Shown: piece after piece, positions 1-7,363 of the stretch
How positions within the stretch are numbered: position 1 is the stretch's first letter
Layout: every line of letters starts with the position of its first letter
Assembly (NCBI GenBank): GCA_023389045.1
Contig: JAEWEZ010000009.1
Location: forward strand, 1-40,008
DNA length: 40,008 bases
Direction of reading: 5' to 3'
From: Actinomycetes bacterium
Lineage (GTDB): Bacteria; Actinomycetota; Actinomycetes; Actinomycetales; Dermabacteraceae
Program-made: the position numbers and the translations under genes
Notes under the pieces: generated by a model
Database searches by the model: none
The model's input: only the letters and a program-made list of their open reading frames with translations
Told to the model about the DNA's origin: nothing

Positions 1-36
1 GGGGTGGCCGTGTGGGGGCATGTCAGAGGCCATGTC

Positions 37-80
37 GGGGTGTCGGGGGTGTGTAGGGGTGTCGGGGGTGTGTAGGGGTG
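37..80. repeat. 19-bp G-rich tandem repeat (2.3 units)
   Basis: Two perfect copies of a 19-bp unit (GGGGTGTCGGGGGTGTGTA) lie at 37-55 and 56-74, followed by a partial third copy at 75-80. The array is purine-skewed on the plus strand. No function is evident. It could vary in copy number between strains. Confidence 0.8.
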
Positions 81-112
81 GTTGTGCTGCCGACCTGCCC
101 GGCCTGACTGGA

Positions 113-193
113 GTTACCGGTTGGGAATGGGCGGTATATGACCGACTGCGGCGTATATGTCGCAGCTGCTCACATGCCGCCGGTTCTCCGCGG
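113..193 (+). repeat. palindromic repeat family, copy 1
   Basis: First of five related 81-82-bp elements. It begins GTTACCGG, has the inner core CTGCGGCGTATATGTCGCAG at 146-165 (33 bases after the start, as in every copy), and ends near CCGCGG. The arms GGCGGTATATGACC and the right-hand CATGCCGCC are inverted relative to each other but more diverged than in other copies. It lies just downstream of the minus-strand aminotransferase. Confidence 0.85.
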
Positions 194-415
194 AGTCTGA
201 CCGGGCCGGGGTCTTGTCGGGCCGGGGTCCGCTGGTCCGCTGCTCTGCCCGGGGTCTATTTGGATCGGGGCCTGCTGGGCTGCGGCTCTGGCGGGGGTGT
301 GCGCGGCGACCTGGCTTCGCAGCAGGCCTGCCGCCCGGTCGTCCATTGGCCTAGCTGCCCGGCCTTGCTCGTGCAGCCGGCTCGACGCCGAGCCGCCCTG
401 CCCGGCCTGGCTGTT

Positions 416-1636
416 TCAGGCCCAGGCCTTTAGTCGGGCCACAGCATCGTCAATCACCTCGGGGCTCTTGCAGAAGGCGAAACGCACGCAGGAGCCGCCC
501 GCCCTGGCCTGCCCGTCGCGGTAAAAAGCGGAGAGGGGGATGCCGACCACCCCGGCCTCCTCCGGCAGACGCTCACACAGCGCCGCCCCATCCGGGTGCC
601 CGAGCGGCCCCGCATCTGCCACCACGAAATAGCCGGCCTGCGGCATCGCCACCCGAAAACCAGCCTCACGCAGCCCCGCGACAAGCCGGTCACGATTGCT
701 GTGGAGCGTCTGCGCGATCTCAGCGAAGGCAGCGTCGGGCAGGCCGAGGCCCACCGCGACCGCCGGCTGGAACGGCCCACCGCTCACGTAGGTGAGCCAC
801 TGCTTCACCCCGAGCACAGCCGTGATCAGCGGCGCCGGCGCGGTAACCCAGCCGATCTTCCACCCGGTCACCGACAGGGTTTTCCCGGCCGAGGAGATCG
901 ACACGGTGCGGTCACGCGCCCCCGGCAGCGTGGCCACCGGCTCGTGCCGCACCCCGTAGGTGAGGTGCTCGTACACCTCATCGGTCACGATGATCGCGTC
1001 ATGGCGATGAGCGAGTTCCACGACCGTTTCGAGAATCGCGCGCTCCGGCATGAAACCGGTGGGGTTATGCGGTGTGTTCAGCAGGATCACGCGGGTGCGG
1101 TCGGTGACGGCCGCGCGCAGTTCCGCCTCATCAAGCCGCATCTGCAGGTCACCATCAGCCCCGGGCTCGAGGTGCAGGGGCACGGTGCGGTGCACGCCGC
1201 CTGCCAGGGCGATCACGGCGGCGTAGGCGTCATAGAACGGTTCGAGGGTGACCACTTCATCGCCGGCATCTACGAGCGCGAGGAGCGTGGCAGCCAGGGC
1301 CTCGGTCGCCCCGGCGGTTACCAGCACCTCGGTATCCGGATCCCAGTCCAGGCCGTACCAGTGGCGTTGATGCTCGCTGATTGCCTCCCGCAGCACTGGC
1401 ATGCCAAGCCCGGGCGGGTACTGGTTGAGCCCGCTGCGGATAGCCTCCACGGCGGCCTCGGCGACGGCGGCCGGTGGGTCGGTATCGGGGAAGCCTTGTC
1501 CGAGGTTGAGCGCGCCGGTGCGCCGGGCGAGCGCAGACATCCGCGCGAACACCGTGGGGCGTGCGCCATCGGTATCCAGCAGCGAGGCGGCGCGGGCAGC
1601 TCGAGTCCAGGGGCCGGGAACGATCATGCGGTCCAC
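416..1636 (-). CDS. class I/II PLP aminotransferase (DapC/kynurenine aminotransferase-like)
   Basis: A 406-residue fold-type I aminotransferase, the normal length for the family. The substrate-pocket motif NLGQGFPD (44-51), the NxPHNPTG motif (187-194), DEVYE (219-223) and the Schiff-base lysine in SSAGKTLSVTGWK (Lys252) are all present. Similar actinobacterial proteins are annotated as N-succinyldiaminopimelate aminotransferase (DapC) or kynurenine/methionine aminotransferase, and the sequence alone does not separate these. Transamination in the cytoplasm with 2-oxoglutarate as acceptor is the expected reaction. The start is either GTG 1636 or ATG 1627. The ATG has a weak AGAGTGGA ahead of it, while the GTG sits 6 nt after CACTCT, a possible but poor -10. 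The gene stands alone between two copies of the palindromic repeat. Confidence 0.88.
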   Translation of the reverse strand: MDRMIVPGPWTRAARAASLLDTDGARPTVFARMSALARRTGALNLGQGFPDTDPPAAVAEAAVEAIRSGLNQYPPGLGMPVLREAISEHQRHWYGLDWDPDTEVLVTAGATEALAATLLALVDAGDEVVTLEPFYDAYAAVIALAGGVHRTVPLHLEPGADGDLQMRLDEAELRAAVTDRTRVILLNTPHNPTGFMPERAILETVVELAHRHDAIIVTDEVYEHLTYGVRHEPVATLPGARDRTVSISSAGKTLSVTGWKIGWVTAPAPLITAVLGVKQWLTYVSGGPFQPAVAVGLGLPDAAFAEIAQTLHSNRDRLVAGLREAGFRVAMPQAGYFVVADAGPLGHPDGAALCERLPEEAGVVGIPLSAFYRDGQARAGGSCVRFAFCKSPEVIDDAVARLKAWA

Positions 1637-1868
1637 TCTTGCAGAGTGCGGCGGTTTGGGGTGTGGGTGTCCGCTGCGGGGCGGGTGTGATGTGGATAGT
1701 GCCTGGTCAGGGGTGCGGGTACGGGGAACGATGGGTCACAGTGCGTCATGAATCCGGGGCGGTGGGTTCGGGCCGACGGGGTGGAGGTTAGTGGGTCCAG
1801 AGGCTGGGCGCTGGCCGACGGCGGCGGCTGGTGGACTGTGGCGGCTCCGCATGAGAACCGGCTGCGGG

Positions 1869-1949
1869 GTTACCGGCTGGGAATGGGCGGTATATCGCCG
1901 GCTGCGGCGTATATGTCGCAGTGGTTCATATAACGCCAGTGCTCGGCGG
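1869..1949 (+). repeat. palindromic repeat family, copy 2
   Basis: Same architecture as copy 1: GTTACCGG start, inner core CTGCGGCGTATATGTCGCAG at 1902-1921, left arm GGCGGTATATCGCCGG, right arm CATATAACGCCA, and end GCTCGGCGG. The aminotransferase gene lies between copies 1 and 2, which have the same orientation. Confidence 0.88.
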
Positions 1950-2178
1950 TGGATGCGGGTAGCGGGTGCCGGGGCGATGGGATGAGCGGCTGGGCGGTGG
2001 GCGCGGGCTATGAGGTAAGCGGCACCGGCCAACGGGCCGCGCCACCGGCCAGCCCGAGCCAGGACACAGCAGCGGCAATCATTCACCCGCCTGACTCGCA
2101 ACCAGAACCCAAAGTTCACGTGCAGGTGATCGGATTCTGCGATCGGCCTCTGCCGCCACCACGCGGTCGGCGGCCCCT

Positions 2179-2214
2179 ACAGCCACCACAGCCGCCACAG
2201 CCACCACAGCCGCC
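2179..2214. repeat. 18-bp tandem repeat, two perfect units
   Basis: ACAGCCACCACAGCCGCC occurs twice in tandem (2179-2196, 2197-2214), with a degenerate continuation. It lies about 90 bases upstream of the LTD surface-protein start, outside any supported gene. Confidence 0.8.
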
Positions 2215-2306
2215 ACGGCCCCCGTCGACCCCTCGAACCTCTCATCCCGAACAGCTCACCTCGAACACGCCCGGCGCTCACCGTCGACGCCCTTCCAGGA
2301 GTTCCC

Positions 2307-4406
2307 GTGCACCCCTCCTCACGCATCCGCTCGCTCCGGTCGATTGCCGCTGCCACCGCGGCAGCCGCCCTTGCCCTCCCGCTCGGCCTTGCCCTCACCG
2401 GCGGGGCCACCGCATTCGCTGCACCTGCCCCCGAGGCCCCGGTGCCGGGCCAGGACTCCGTGCGCATCAACGAGGTGGTCTCCAGCGGCGGCAGCCCCGA
2501 TGACTGGGTCGAACTGGTCAATATCGGCAGTGAGCCCGTGAACCTCGAGGGCTGGTATCTGCTGGATAACGATGACTCCAAAGAGCCGTCCGTCTTCCCG
2601 AATAACACGGTGATCGCCCCGGGTGAATACCTGGTTGTAGACCGCGATGAACTGGGCTTTGGCCTGGGCAAGGGCGATATGGCGCGCCTGTTCACCCCCA
2701 CGAAGGTGGAGGTGGATCGAGCGGCATGGCCGGAGGGGACCCACGCCGAACCGTCCTTGCATCGCTGCCCGGAGGGCCGCGGCGAGTTCACTCTGTCCAC
2801 GGCCGCCACGAAGGGCAAAGCCAATGCCTGCAGCGGCGCGGTGGTCATCAGCGAGGTTAACGTTGCCGAGGGCTTTGTGGAGCTGCAGAACCGGGGCAAT
2901 GCCCCGGTGGATGTGGGCGGCTGGGCGTTCTTCGCGGGTGAGGGTGTACCCCCGAAGCGTTTCCCCTCAGGTACGGTGATCAAGCCCGGCGAGTTTTGGC
3001 TGGTCCCGCAGGATTTCTGGCCCTCGAAGCTCCAGGCCGACATGGACAACCTGCTCCTGATGGATGCGGCGGATGCGCCGGGAGACTCCGTCGGCTGGCT
3101 CGATATGGAGCCGAAGGGGTTCGCCCTGTGCGGGGAGGACATGGTCACCCCGCAGCGCCCCACCCCGGGCGGAGAGAATGCGTGCCCGGCTCCCGATGCG
3201 GGCGCGCCTCTGCCAACCACGGGCACGGTCATCACGGCGGATAGCGCAGACACCTGGAGCGAGGATCTTTCGGGCCTTGACCTGCAGACCCTGAAGGATG
3301 GCAGCGAAGTCCTCTGGGCCACGAACAACAATGCCGGTGAGATCTCGCGCCTGCTGCGCGAGGGCGACCGGTGGGTGATGAGCGAGGGCTGGCCGGCCGG
3401 CGGGGTGCCCACTCGTTTCGCCGACGGCACCGGAGCTCCTGATGGCGAGGGCATTTCCGTGGGTTTGGATGGGCGCATTTACCTGGGCGTGGAGCGCGAT
3501 AACGATAAGGGCGGCACGAGCCGCAACACGGTTCTCGCTTTCGAGGTTCCGTCGCGTCCGGGTGCGGAACTGGTCGCGGCCGAGGAGTGGGCGATCGGTG
3601 ATGTGCTCCCGGCAACCGACGCGAACAAGGGCGTTGAGGCCATCGAGATGGTCCCGGCGCAGGCGCTGGGGCGTCTGGGCGGGAAGGTGCCGACGGGTGC
3701 CAAGGCCTACGCGATCGTGGCTCTTGAAGCCACCGGTGACGCCTACGCCCTCGCGCTCATGCCCGAGGGAAAGGCCGAGCTCATCGGCACCCTGGACTCG
3801 CCGCTCGAGGGTCTGATGGCGCTTGACTATCAGGACCGCACGCGCACGCTTTGGGCTTTCTGCGATGAGGTGTGCGAGGGGCGGTCGGTCACCTTTGATC
3901 TGGGGGCCGACGGGGCTCCGGCGAGCCGTCCCTTCGCTCGTGTGGAGGGCATGGCAAATATCGCCAATGAGGGTGTGGCCATCTCGGGTGCCGTGGTCTG
4001 CGCGCAGGACGCGGCGAAGGGCACGCGGGAGATCTGGTTCGCGGATGACGCGGATTCCGACGGGCATTCGCTGCGCGGGGCGGCTCTCACGGGGCAGAAG
4101 TGCCCTGGTAGCGGCCCCGGCGCGCCCGGTGATGACGATCAGCCCGGCGCACCCGCAAAGCCTGAGCAGCCGGGCAAACCCGAAAAGCCCGAGCAGCCCG
4201 AGCAGCCGGGCACACCCGGGAAGCCCGAAAAGCCCGAGCAGCCGAGCACGTCCGGAGGCGACTCGGGCGCAGGCTCGGGCGCAGGGAACGGCTCAGGCGG
4301 CGACCTCGCGCGCACCGGCACGGATGCGGCCTACTTTGCCGCCGGTGCACTCGCGCTGCTGGGCGTGGGGCTGTGGCTGATCCGTCGTAGCCGCACCAGA
4401 AACTGA
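2307..4406 (+). CDS. secreted lamin-tail-domain protein with LARTG sortase anchor
   Basis: A 699-residue surface protein. An N-terminal signal peptide (about 1-38, with a likely cut after AFA) leads to two lamin tail domains. The first, about 50-175, contains RINEVVSSGG and WVELVNIG. The second, about 177-295, contains VVISEVNVAEGFVELQNRG. A probable beta-propeller follows (about 315-605) with segments such as ATNNNAGEISRL and GEGISVGLDGRIYLG, resembling phytase-like esterase or SdiA-regulated propellers. A Pro/Glu/Lys-rich wall-spanning linker of PEQP/KPEKP repeats (about 606-665) precedes LARTG (667-671), a hydrophobic helix and an Arg-rich tail, as expected for a class E-type sortase substrate. 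The start is GTG with AGGAG five bases upstream. LTDs bind DNA or cell-surface ligands in other proteins. An adhesive or phosphodiesterase-associated role is possible, but the ligand is unknown. No sortase gene is in the window. Confidence 0.9.
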   Translation: MHPSSRIRSLRSIAAATAAAALALPLGLALTGGATAFAAPAPEAPVPGQDSVRINEVVSSGGSPDDWVELVNIGSEPVNLEGWYLLDNDDSKEPSVFPNNTVIAPGEYLVVDRDELGFGLGKGDMARLFTPTKVEVDRAAWPEGTHAEPSLHRCPEGRGEFTLSTAATKGKANACSGAVVISEVNVAEGFVELQNRGNAPVDVGGWAFFAGEGVPPKRFPSGTVIKPGEFWLVPQDFWPSKLQADMDNLLLMDAADAPGDSVGWLDMEPKGFALCGEDMVTPQRPTPGGENACPAPDAGAPLPTTGTVITADSADTWSEDLSGLDLQTLKDGSEVLWATNNNAGEISRLLREGDRWVMSEGWPAGGVPTRFADGTGAPDGEGISVGLDGRIYLGVERDNDKGGTSRNTVLAFEVPSRPGAELVAAEEWAIGDVLPATDANKGVEAIEMVPAQALGRLGGKVPTGAKAYAIVALEATGDAYALALMPEGKAELIGTLDSPLEGLMALDYQDRTRTLWAFCDEVCEGRSVTFDLGADGAPASRPFARVEGMANIANEGVAISGAVVCAQDAAKGTREIWFADDADSDGHSLRGAALTGQKCPGSGPGAPGDDDQPGAPAKPEQPGKPEKPEQPEQPGTPGKPEKPEQPSTSGGDSGAGSGAGNGSGGDLARTGTDAAYFAAGALALLGVGLWLIRRSRTRN

Positions 4407-4414
4407 GGCGATGC

Positions 4415-4472
4415 TTCGCAGGCCTGCCCACCCGTCGGCCCTGCTGACGGACCCCGCCGGCAGGCCTGCGAA
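4415..4472. terminator. long nested inverted repeat between convergent genes
   Basis: TTCGCAGGCCTGCC (4415-4428) pairs perfectly with GGCAGGCCTGCGAA (4459-4472). Inside the 30-base loop is a second small stem, CCGTC/GACGG. The element sits between the convergent LTD and GtrA-like genes, so it probably ends transcription from both sides. There is no long T run. Confidence 0.6.
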
Positions 4473-4524
4473 CACACTCCCCGGCCCACCCGTCGGCCCC
4501 TCCACGCCGGGCGTTCCCACGCGC

Positions 4525-5064
4525 CTAGCCGCGCGGGAATACCCAGCGTCCGTAGGTGACGTAGCGGAAGGACGTCGAGACGATCTGCCCGATGAAGGTG
4601 CCGGAGATGTTGTCCGCGAGAGCGGAGTCGAGGCCGAGCACATACCGGGAAAAGCCCAGGCAGCACAGTTGCAGGCCGGTCGCGATCAGGTTGACCACGA
4701 TGAACATCACGATCGAGCGCCGGGTGTTGGGGGCGGGCCGGTCCCCGAAGGTCCAGAGCCGATTGCCTAGGTAGGTGAGGCATGAGGCGAAGGCGATGGT
4801 GATGACTTTCGCTGTCAGCGGTACATCGTGCAGCAGTCCGTGCCCCCAGCCGTGGAGGGGGTGCATGAAGACCAGCAGGTTGTAGAGCGCCGCGTCGATC
4901 AGAAAGACGAGCCCGCCGACCACCAGGAACTTGAGGGTGGAGACCAGATGCTCATCGAGGAGCGCCCGCCCACGGGAGCCGGACGTACCCGGCGTCTCCG
5001 GGTCCGGGGTGGGGGAGGGGCTGGCGTCCACCGGGGTGGTCGCGCGCGCATCTGGCGTCGGCAC
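4525..5064 (-). CDS. GtrA-like small membrane protein
   Basis: The C-terminal ~135 residues form a GtrA/DPMS-type domain with four predicted membrane helices: FLVVGGLVFLIDAALYNLLV, TAKVITIAFASCLTYLGNRLWTF, IVMFIVVNLIATGLQLCCLGF and a last helix ending in the family signature SFRYVTYGRWVF. GtrA proteins help move lipid-linked sugars across the membrane or accompany wall glycosylation. The frame stays open far upstream, but that part encodes the ~55-bp repeats and would leave only 26 bases before pdxK. I therefore choose GTG 5064, seven bases after a TACAGT -10 on the same strand, giving 179 residues. GTG 5073 is an alternative. The Pro/Thr-rich first ~35 residues are probably cytoplasmic. Confidence 0.72.
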   Translation of the reverse strand: MPTPDARATTPVDASPSPTPDPETPGTSGSRGRALLDEHLVSTLKFLVVGGLVFLIDAALYNLLVFMHPLHGWGHGLLHDVPLTAKVITIAFASCLTYLGNRLWTFGDRPAPNTRRSIVMFIVVNLIATGLQLCCLGFSRYVLGLDSALADNISGTFIGQIVSTSFRYVTYGRWVFPRG

Positions 5065-5071
5065 GCACGGC

Positions 5072-5077
5072 ACTGTA
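5072..5077 (-). promoter_or_regulatory. possible -10 box for the GtrA-like gene
   Basis: TACAGT on the minus strand lies seven bases before GTG 5064. This is the arrangement of a leaderless transcript, and it resembles the promoters of fdhD, dnaB and others in this window. No good -35 is seen. Confidence 0.4.
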
Positions 5078-5105
5078 CCTGAGGACGTAGGATCAAGCTT
5101 TGGTC

Positions 5106-5311
5106 GCTGCGACGGGCTGTGAGGGGGATCCTCCCTTGGCGCCCTGGGAGCGCGCGACTGCCGTGCGACGGGTCGGAGCGAGTGATCGCCCGCGCCCTGG
5201 GAGCGCATGGAGCCGCTGCGACGGGTAGCCACGGGGAGTGACCCCGGGGGAGCCCTGGGAGCGCGCGGCATAGCCGTGGTGACGGGCCGAGGAGGGCCCT
5301 GGGAGCATCCG
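5106..5311. repeat. four imperfect ~55-bp tandem repeats upstream of pdxK
   Basis: Units start at about 5106, 5163, 5215 and 5276. Each opens with a GACGGG-containing segment (GCTGCGACGGG, GTGCGACGGG, GCTGCGACGGG, GTGGTGACGGG) and carries GCCCTGGGAGC near its end. The inner parts differ in length and sequence. The array fills the space between the divergent GtrA-like and pdxK genes, so it could be a multi-site operator or a structured leader of pdxK. Confidence 0.72.
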
Positions 5312-5357
5312 GCTGCTGAGAACGAAGCCATCCTCGACCTTTCAGGAGGACACCACC

Positions 5358-6158
5358 ATGACCCATGTCGCCCTCACGATCGCCGGTTCGGAGGCCACCG
5401 GAGGCGCCGGCGCGCAGACCGATCTGAAGACCTTCCACCAGCTGGGAACCTTCGGCACCGCCGCTTTGACCTGCATCGTTTCCTTCGATCCGAAGAATGA
5501 TTGGGCGCATCGTTTCGTGCCGGTGGACCCTCAGGTGATCCGCGACCAGATTGAGGCGACCTGCGCCCTGCACGACATCGACACCGTGAAGATCGGCATG
5601 CTCGGCACTCCCGCCACGATCGACGCGGTCACGGAGTCGGTGAAGGAGCGTTCCTTCCGCCACGTGGTGCTGGACCCGGTGCTGATCTGCAAGGGCCAGG
5701 AGCCCGGCGCTGCCCTGGATACCGATAAGGCGCTGACCGACAAGATTCTGCCGCTGGCCACCGTGGTCACCCCGAACGTTTTTGAGGCATGCATCCTCTC
5801 GGGCATGGAGTCGATCAACTCCCTGGATGAGCTGAAGGAGGCTGCTCGCCGCATCCACGAGGCGCATGACGTGATCGTGATCGCCAAGGGTGGTGTGGTG
5901 CTGGACGGCCCCGACGCCGTGGACGTGTTCTTCGACGGCCAGGAGATGGTCGAGCTGCGCGCCCCCAAGATTGGCGAGCATCGTGTGTCCGGTGCGGGCT
6001 GCACCGTGGCGGCGGCGATTGCGGCGGAGCTGGCTAAGGGTGCCTCCCCGCTGGAGGCTGCGCAGACAGCCAAGAAGTTCGTGACGGTGGCGATTGAGAA
6101 CCGCCAGCCGGGTCACGCTCCCTTCGAGGCGGTCTGGCAGGGCGCCTACCAGGGCTGA
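5358..6158 (+). CDS. pdxK: pyridoxal/hydroxymethylpyrimidine kinase (PdxK/ThiD family)
   Basis: A 266-residue ribokinase-fold kinase of the ThiD/PdxK type. The N-terminal signature LTIAGSEATGGAGAQTDLKTF (approximately residues 6-26) and the C-terminal anion-hole motif VSGAGCT (about 211-217) are intact, as is the DPVLICKG segment (about 108-115). In Firmicutes a close paralogue of ThiD phosphorylates pyridoxine, pyridoxal and pyridoxamine. The lack of neighbouring thiamine genes and the GAGCT motif favour a PdxK role in B6 salvage, but HMP kinase activity cannot be excluded. AGGAGGA lies eight bases before ATG 5358. The gene stands alone, behind four ~55-bp repeats, and ends in a GC-rich terminator. 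Confidence 0.88.
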   Translation: MTHVALTIAGSEATGGAGAQTDLKTFHQLGTFGTAALTCIVSFDPKNDWAHRFVPVDPQVIRDQIEATCALHDIDTVKIGMLGTPATIDAVTESVKERSFRHVVLDPVLICKGQEPGAALDTDKALTDKILPLATVVTPNVFEACILSGMESINSLDELKEAARRIHEAHDVIVIAKGGVVLDGPDAVDVFFDGQEMVELRAPKIGEHRVSGAGCTVAAAIAAELAKGASPLEAAQTAKKFVTVAIENRQPGHAPFEAVWQGAYQG

Positions 6159-6167
6159 TCTGGGCTT

Positions 6168-6248
6168 CCCCGGGCTACCCCGGGGTGGTCAGCCTGAATC
6201 TCGTGCGGCGCGCGGGTGGGAAATCTCCCTCCCGCGCGTCGCGGTTTT
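6168..6248 (+). terminator. terminator pair after pdxK
   Basis: A 7-bp CCCCGGG/CCCGGGG hairpin with loop CTAC (6168-6185) is followed by a 13-bp stem CGCGCGGGTGGGA/TCCCTCCCGCGCG with one mismatch and loop AATC (6209-6238). TTTT follows at 6245-6248. The second hairpin is a plausible intrinsic terminator. Confidence 0.6.
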
Positions 6249-6376
6249 GGGGCCGACGGGGTTGGTGCAGCTTCCGGGGGCCGACGGGCTTGGCGCACCT
6301 TCCGGGGCCGACGGATCGACGGGCCACCACCCCGCCCACGCCCCTCTCCGTCGGTCACAAAAATGTCCCGAAGTGT

Positions 6377-6388
6377 GAACGAATGTTC
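6377..6388. promoter_or_regulatory. GAAC-N4-GTTC palindrome upstream of the ABC operon
   Basis: GAACGAATGTTC lies eight bases before the putative -35 of the amino-acid transporter. The half-sites resemble an actinobacterial LexA-type box, but nothing in the operon suggests SOS control. Another dimeric regulator may bind here. Confidence 0.35.
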
Positions 6389-6395
6389 CAACTGG

Positions 6396-6425
6396 TGGAC
6401 CCTTTCGCGCGCAGGCCCGTATTCT
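6396..6425 (+). promoter_or_regulatory. promoter of the ABC transporter operon (leaderless)
   Basis: TGGACC (6396-6401) and TATTCT (6420-6425) are 18 bases apart and match sigma-70-type -35/-10 boxes moderately well. ATG 6432 follows the -10 by six bases, so transcription should begin at or next to the start codon. No ribosome binding site is present. Confidence 0.6.
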
Positions 6426-6431
6426 CGCGAC

Positions 6432-7265
6432 ATGAGTGAGTCGAGCCACGCCGCCGTCGACCCCGAGGGCGCGCAAGCCCCCACCCCGCAGCGCCCGGAT
6501 GCCCCCGCCCCGCGCCGCGATGACGCCACCGAGCCCCTGATCTCCGTGCGCGGCGTCAATAAGTTCTTCGGCGACTTCCAGGCCCTGAAGGACATCAACC
6601 TCGACATTCACCCCGGTGAAGTGGTGGCCCTGATCGGCGCCTCCGGCTCGGGAAAGTCCACCCTGTGCCGCTGCATCAACCGTCTGGAAACCATCACCAG
6701 CGGTGAGATCACGATCGACGGAAAGCCGCTGCCCGAGGAGGGCCGCGAACTCGCGCTGCTGCGCTCCGAGGTCGGCATGGTCTTCCAGTCCTTCAACCTC
6801 TTCCCGCATCTGCGCGCGATCGACAATGTAACCCTCGGGCCGACGAAGGTGCGTGGCGTCCCCAAGGCCGAGGCCGAAAAGCACGCCCTCGAACTGCTCG
6901 AACGCGTGGGCCTCACAGGCAAGGAACACAATCTGCCCAGCGAACTCTCCGGCGGGCAGCAGCAGCGCGTGGCCATCGCACGCGCGCTCGCGATGAAACC
7001 GAAGGCACTGCTCTTCGATGAGCCCACCTCGGCCCTGGACCCCGAGGTCATCAACGAAGTGCTCGATGTGATGACCGAACTCGCCCGCGCCGGCATGACC
7101 ATGCTCGTCGTGACCCACGAAATGGGCTTTGCCCGGCACGTTTGCGACCGCGTCGTCTACATGGACCATGGCGAGATCGTCGAGGAATCCGAGCCGGAAG
7201 CCTTCTTCACGAACCCGCGCAGCCGTCGCGCCCAGGCCTTCCTGTCCAAGATCCTTCCGCACTGA
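6432..7265 (+). CDS. polar amino-acid ABC transporter, ATP-binding protein (GluA/GlnQ type)
   Basis: A 277-residue ATPase that powers uptake of a polar amino acid, probably glutamate or glutamine. It has Walker A GASGSGKST (69-77), Q-loop VFQSFNLFPHL (117-127), signature LSGGQQQR (172-179), Walker B LLFDEP (193-198) and the switch His229. The first ~35 residues form a Pro/Ala-rich extension before the ABC domain. An upstream in-frame extension exists, but ATG 6432 is preferred because a -10 box lies six bases before it. It heads an operon: ATPase, solute-binding lipoprotein, then two permeases, the order of corynebacterial gluABCD. Confidence 0.93.
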   Translation: MSESSHAAVDPEGAQAPTPQRPDAPAPRRDDATEPLISVRGVNKFFGDFQALKDINLDIHPGEVVALIGASGSGKSTLCRCINRLETITSGEITIDGKPLPEEGRELALLRSEVGMVFQSFNLFPHLRAIDNVTLGPTKVRGVPKAEAEKHALELLERVGLTGKEHNLPSELSGGQQQRVAIARALAMKPKALLFDEPTSALDPEVINEVLDVMTELARAGMTMLVVTHEMGFARHVCDRVVYMDHGEIVEESEPEAFFTNPRSRRAQAFLSKILPH

Positions 7266-7363
7266 CCCCCACCGCGGTCCCGGGAGCCATCCCCGTCGGC
7301 CCATTCACCAACCGCCATCACGACGGCACCGGAACACCGGAGCCCCCACCGAAAGAGGAGACC

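Larger units (their letters stand above)
1..415. other. non-coding stretch with simple repeats
   Basis: I see no supported gene between the window edge and the aminotransferase stop. The stretch holds a G-rich tandem repeat (37-80), the first copy of the palindromic repeat (113-193) and C/G-rich sequence with no convincing codon pattern or ribosome binding site. Overlapping open frames here look accidental and are low in complexity. Confidence 0.6.
1637..2306. other. intergenic region with repeats
   Basis: A 670-bp spacer between divergent genes. It contains one GGCCGACGGG motif (1771), palindromic repeat copy 2 (1869-1949), and an 18-bp tandem repeat just upstream of the LTD gene. No gene with a plausible ribosome binding site or family resemblance is seen in either strand. 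Promoters for the flanking genes must lie here, but I cannot place them securely. Confidence 0.6.

Noticed and set aside
5065..5331. Extended N-terminus of the GtrA-like protein
   Set aside because: The extension translates the tandem repeats into Arg/Pro/Ser-rich sequence and would leave no room for divergent promoters.
5300..5357. Possible TPP riboswitch before the pdxK/thiD gene (CTGAGA present)
   Set aside because: Only the short CTGAGA-like piece is there. The second conserved arm with ACCTGAT and the CGTAGGGA end is absent.
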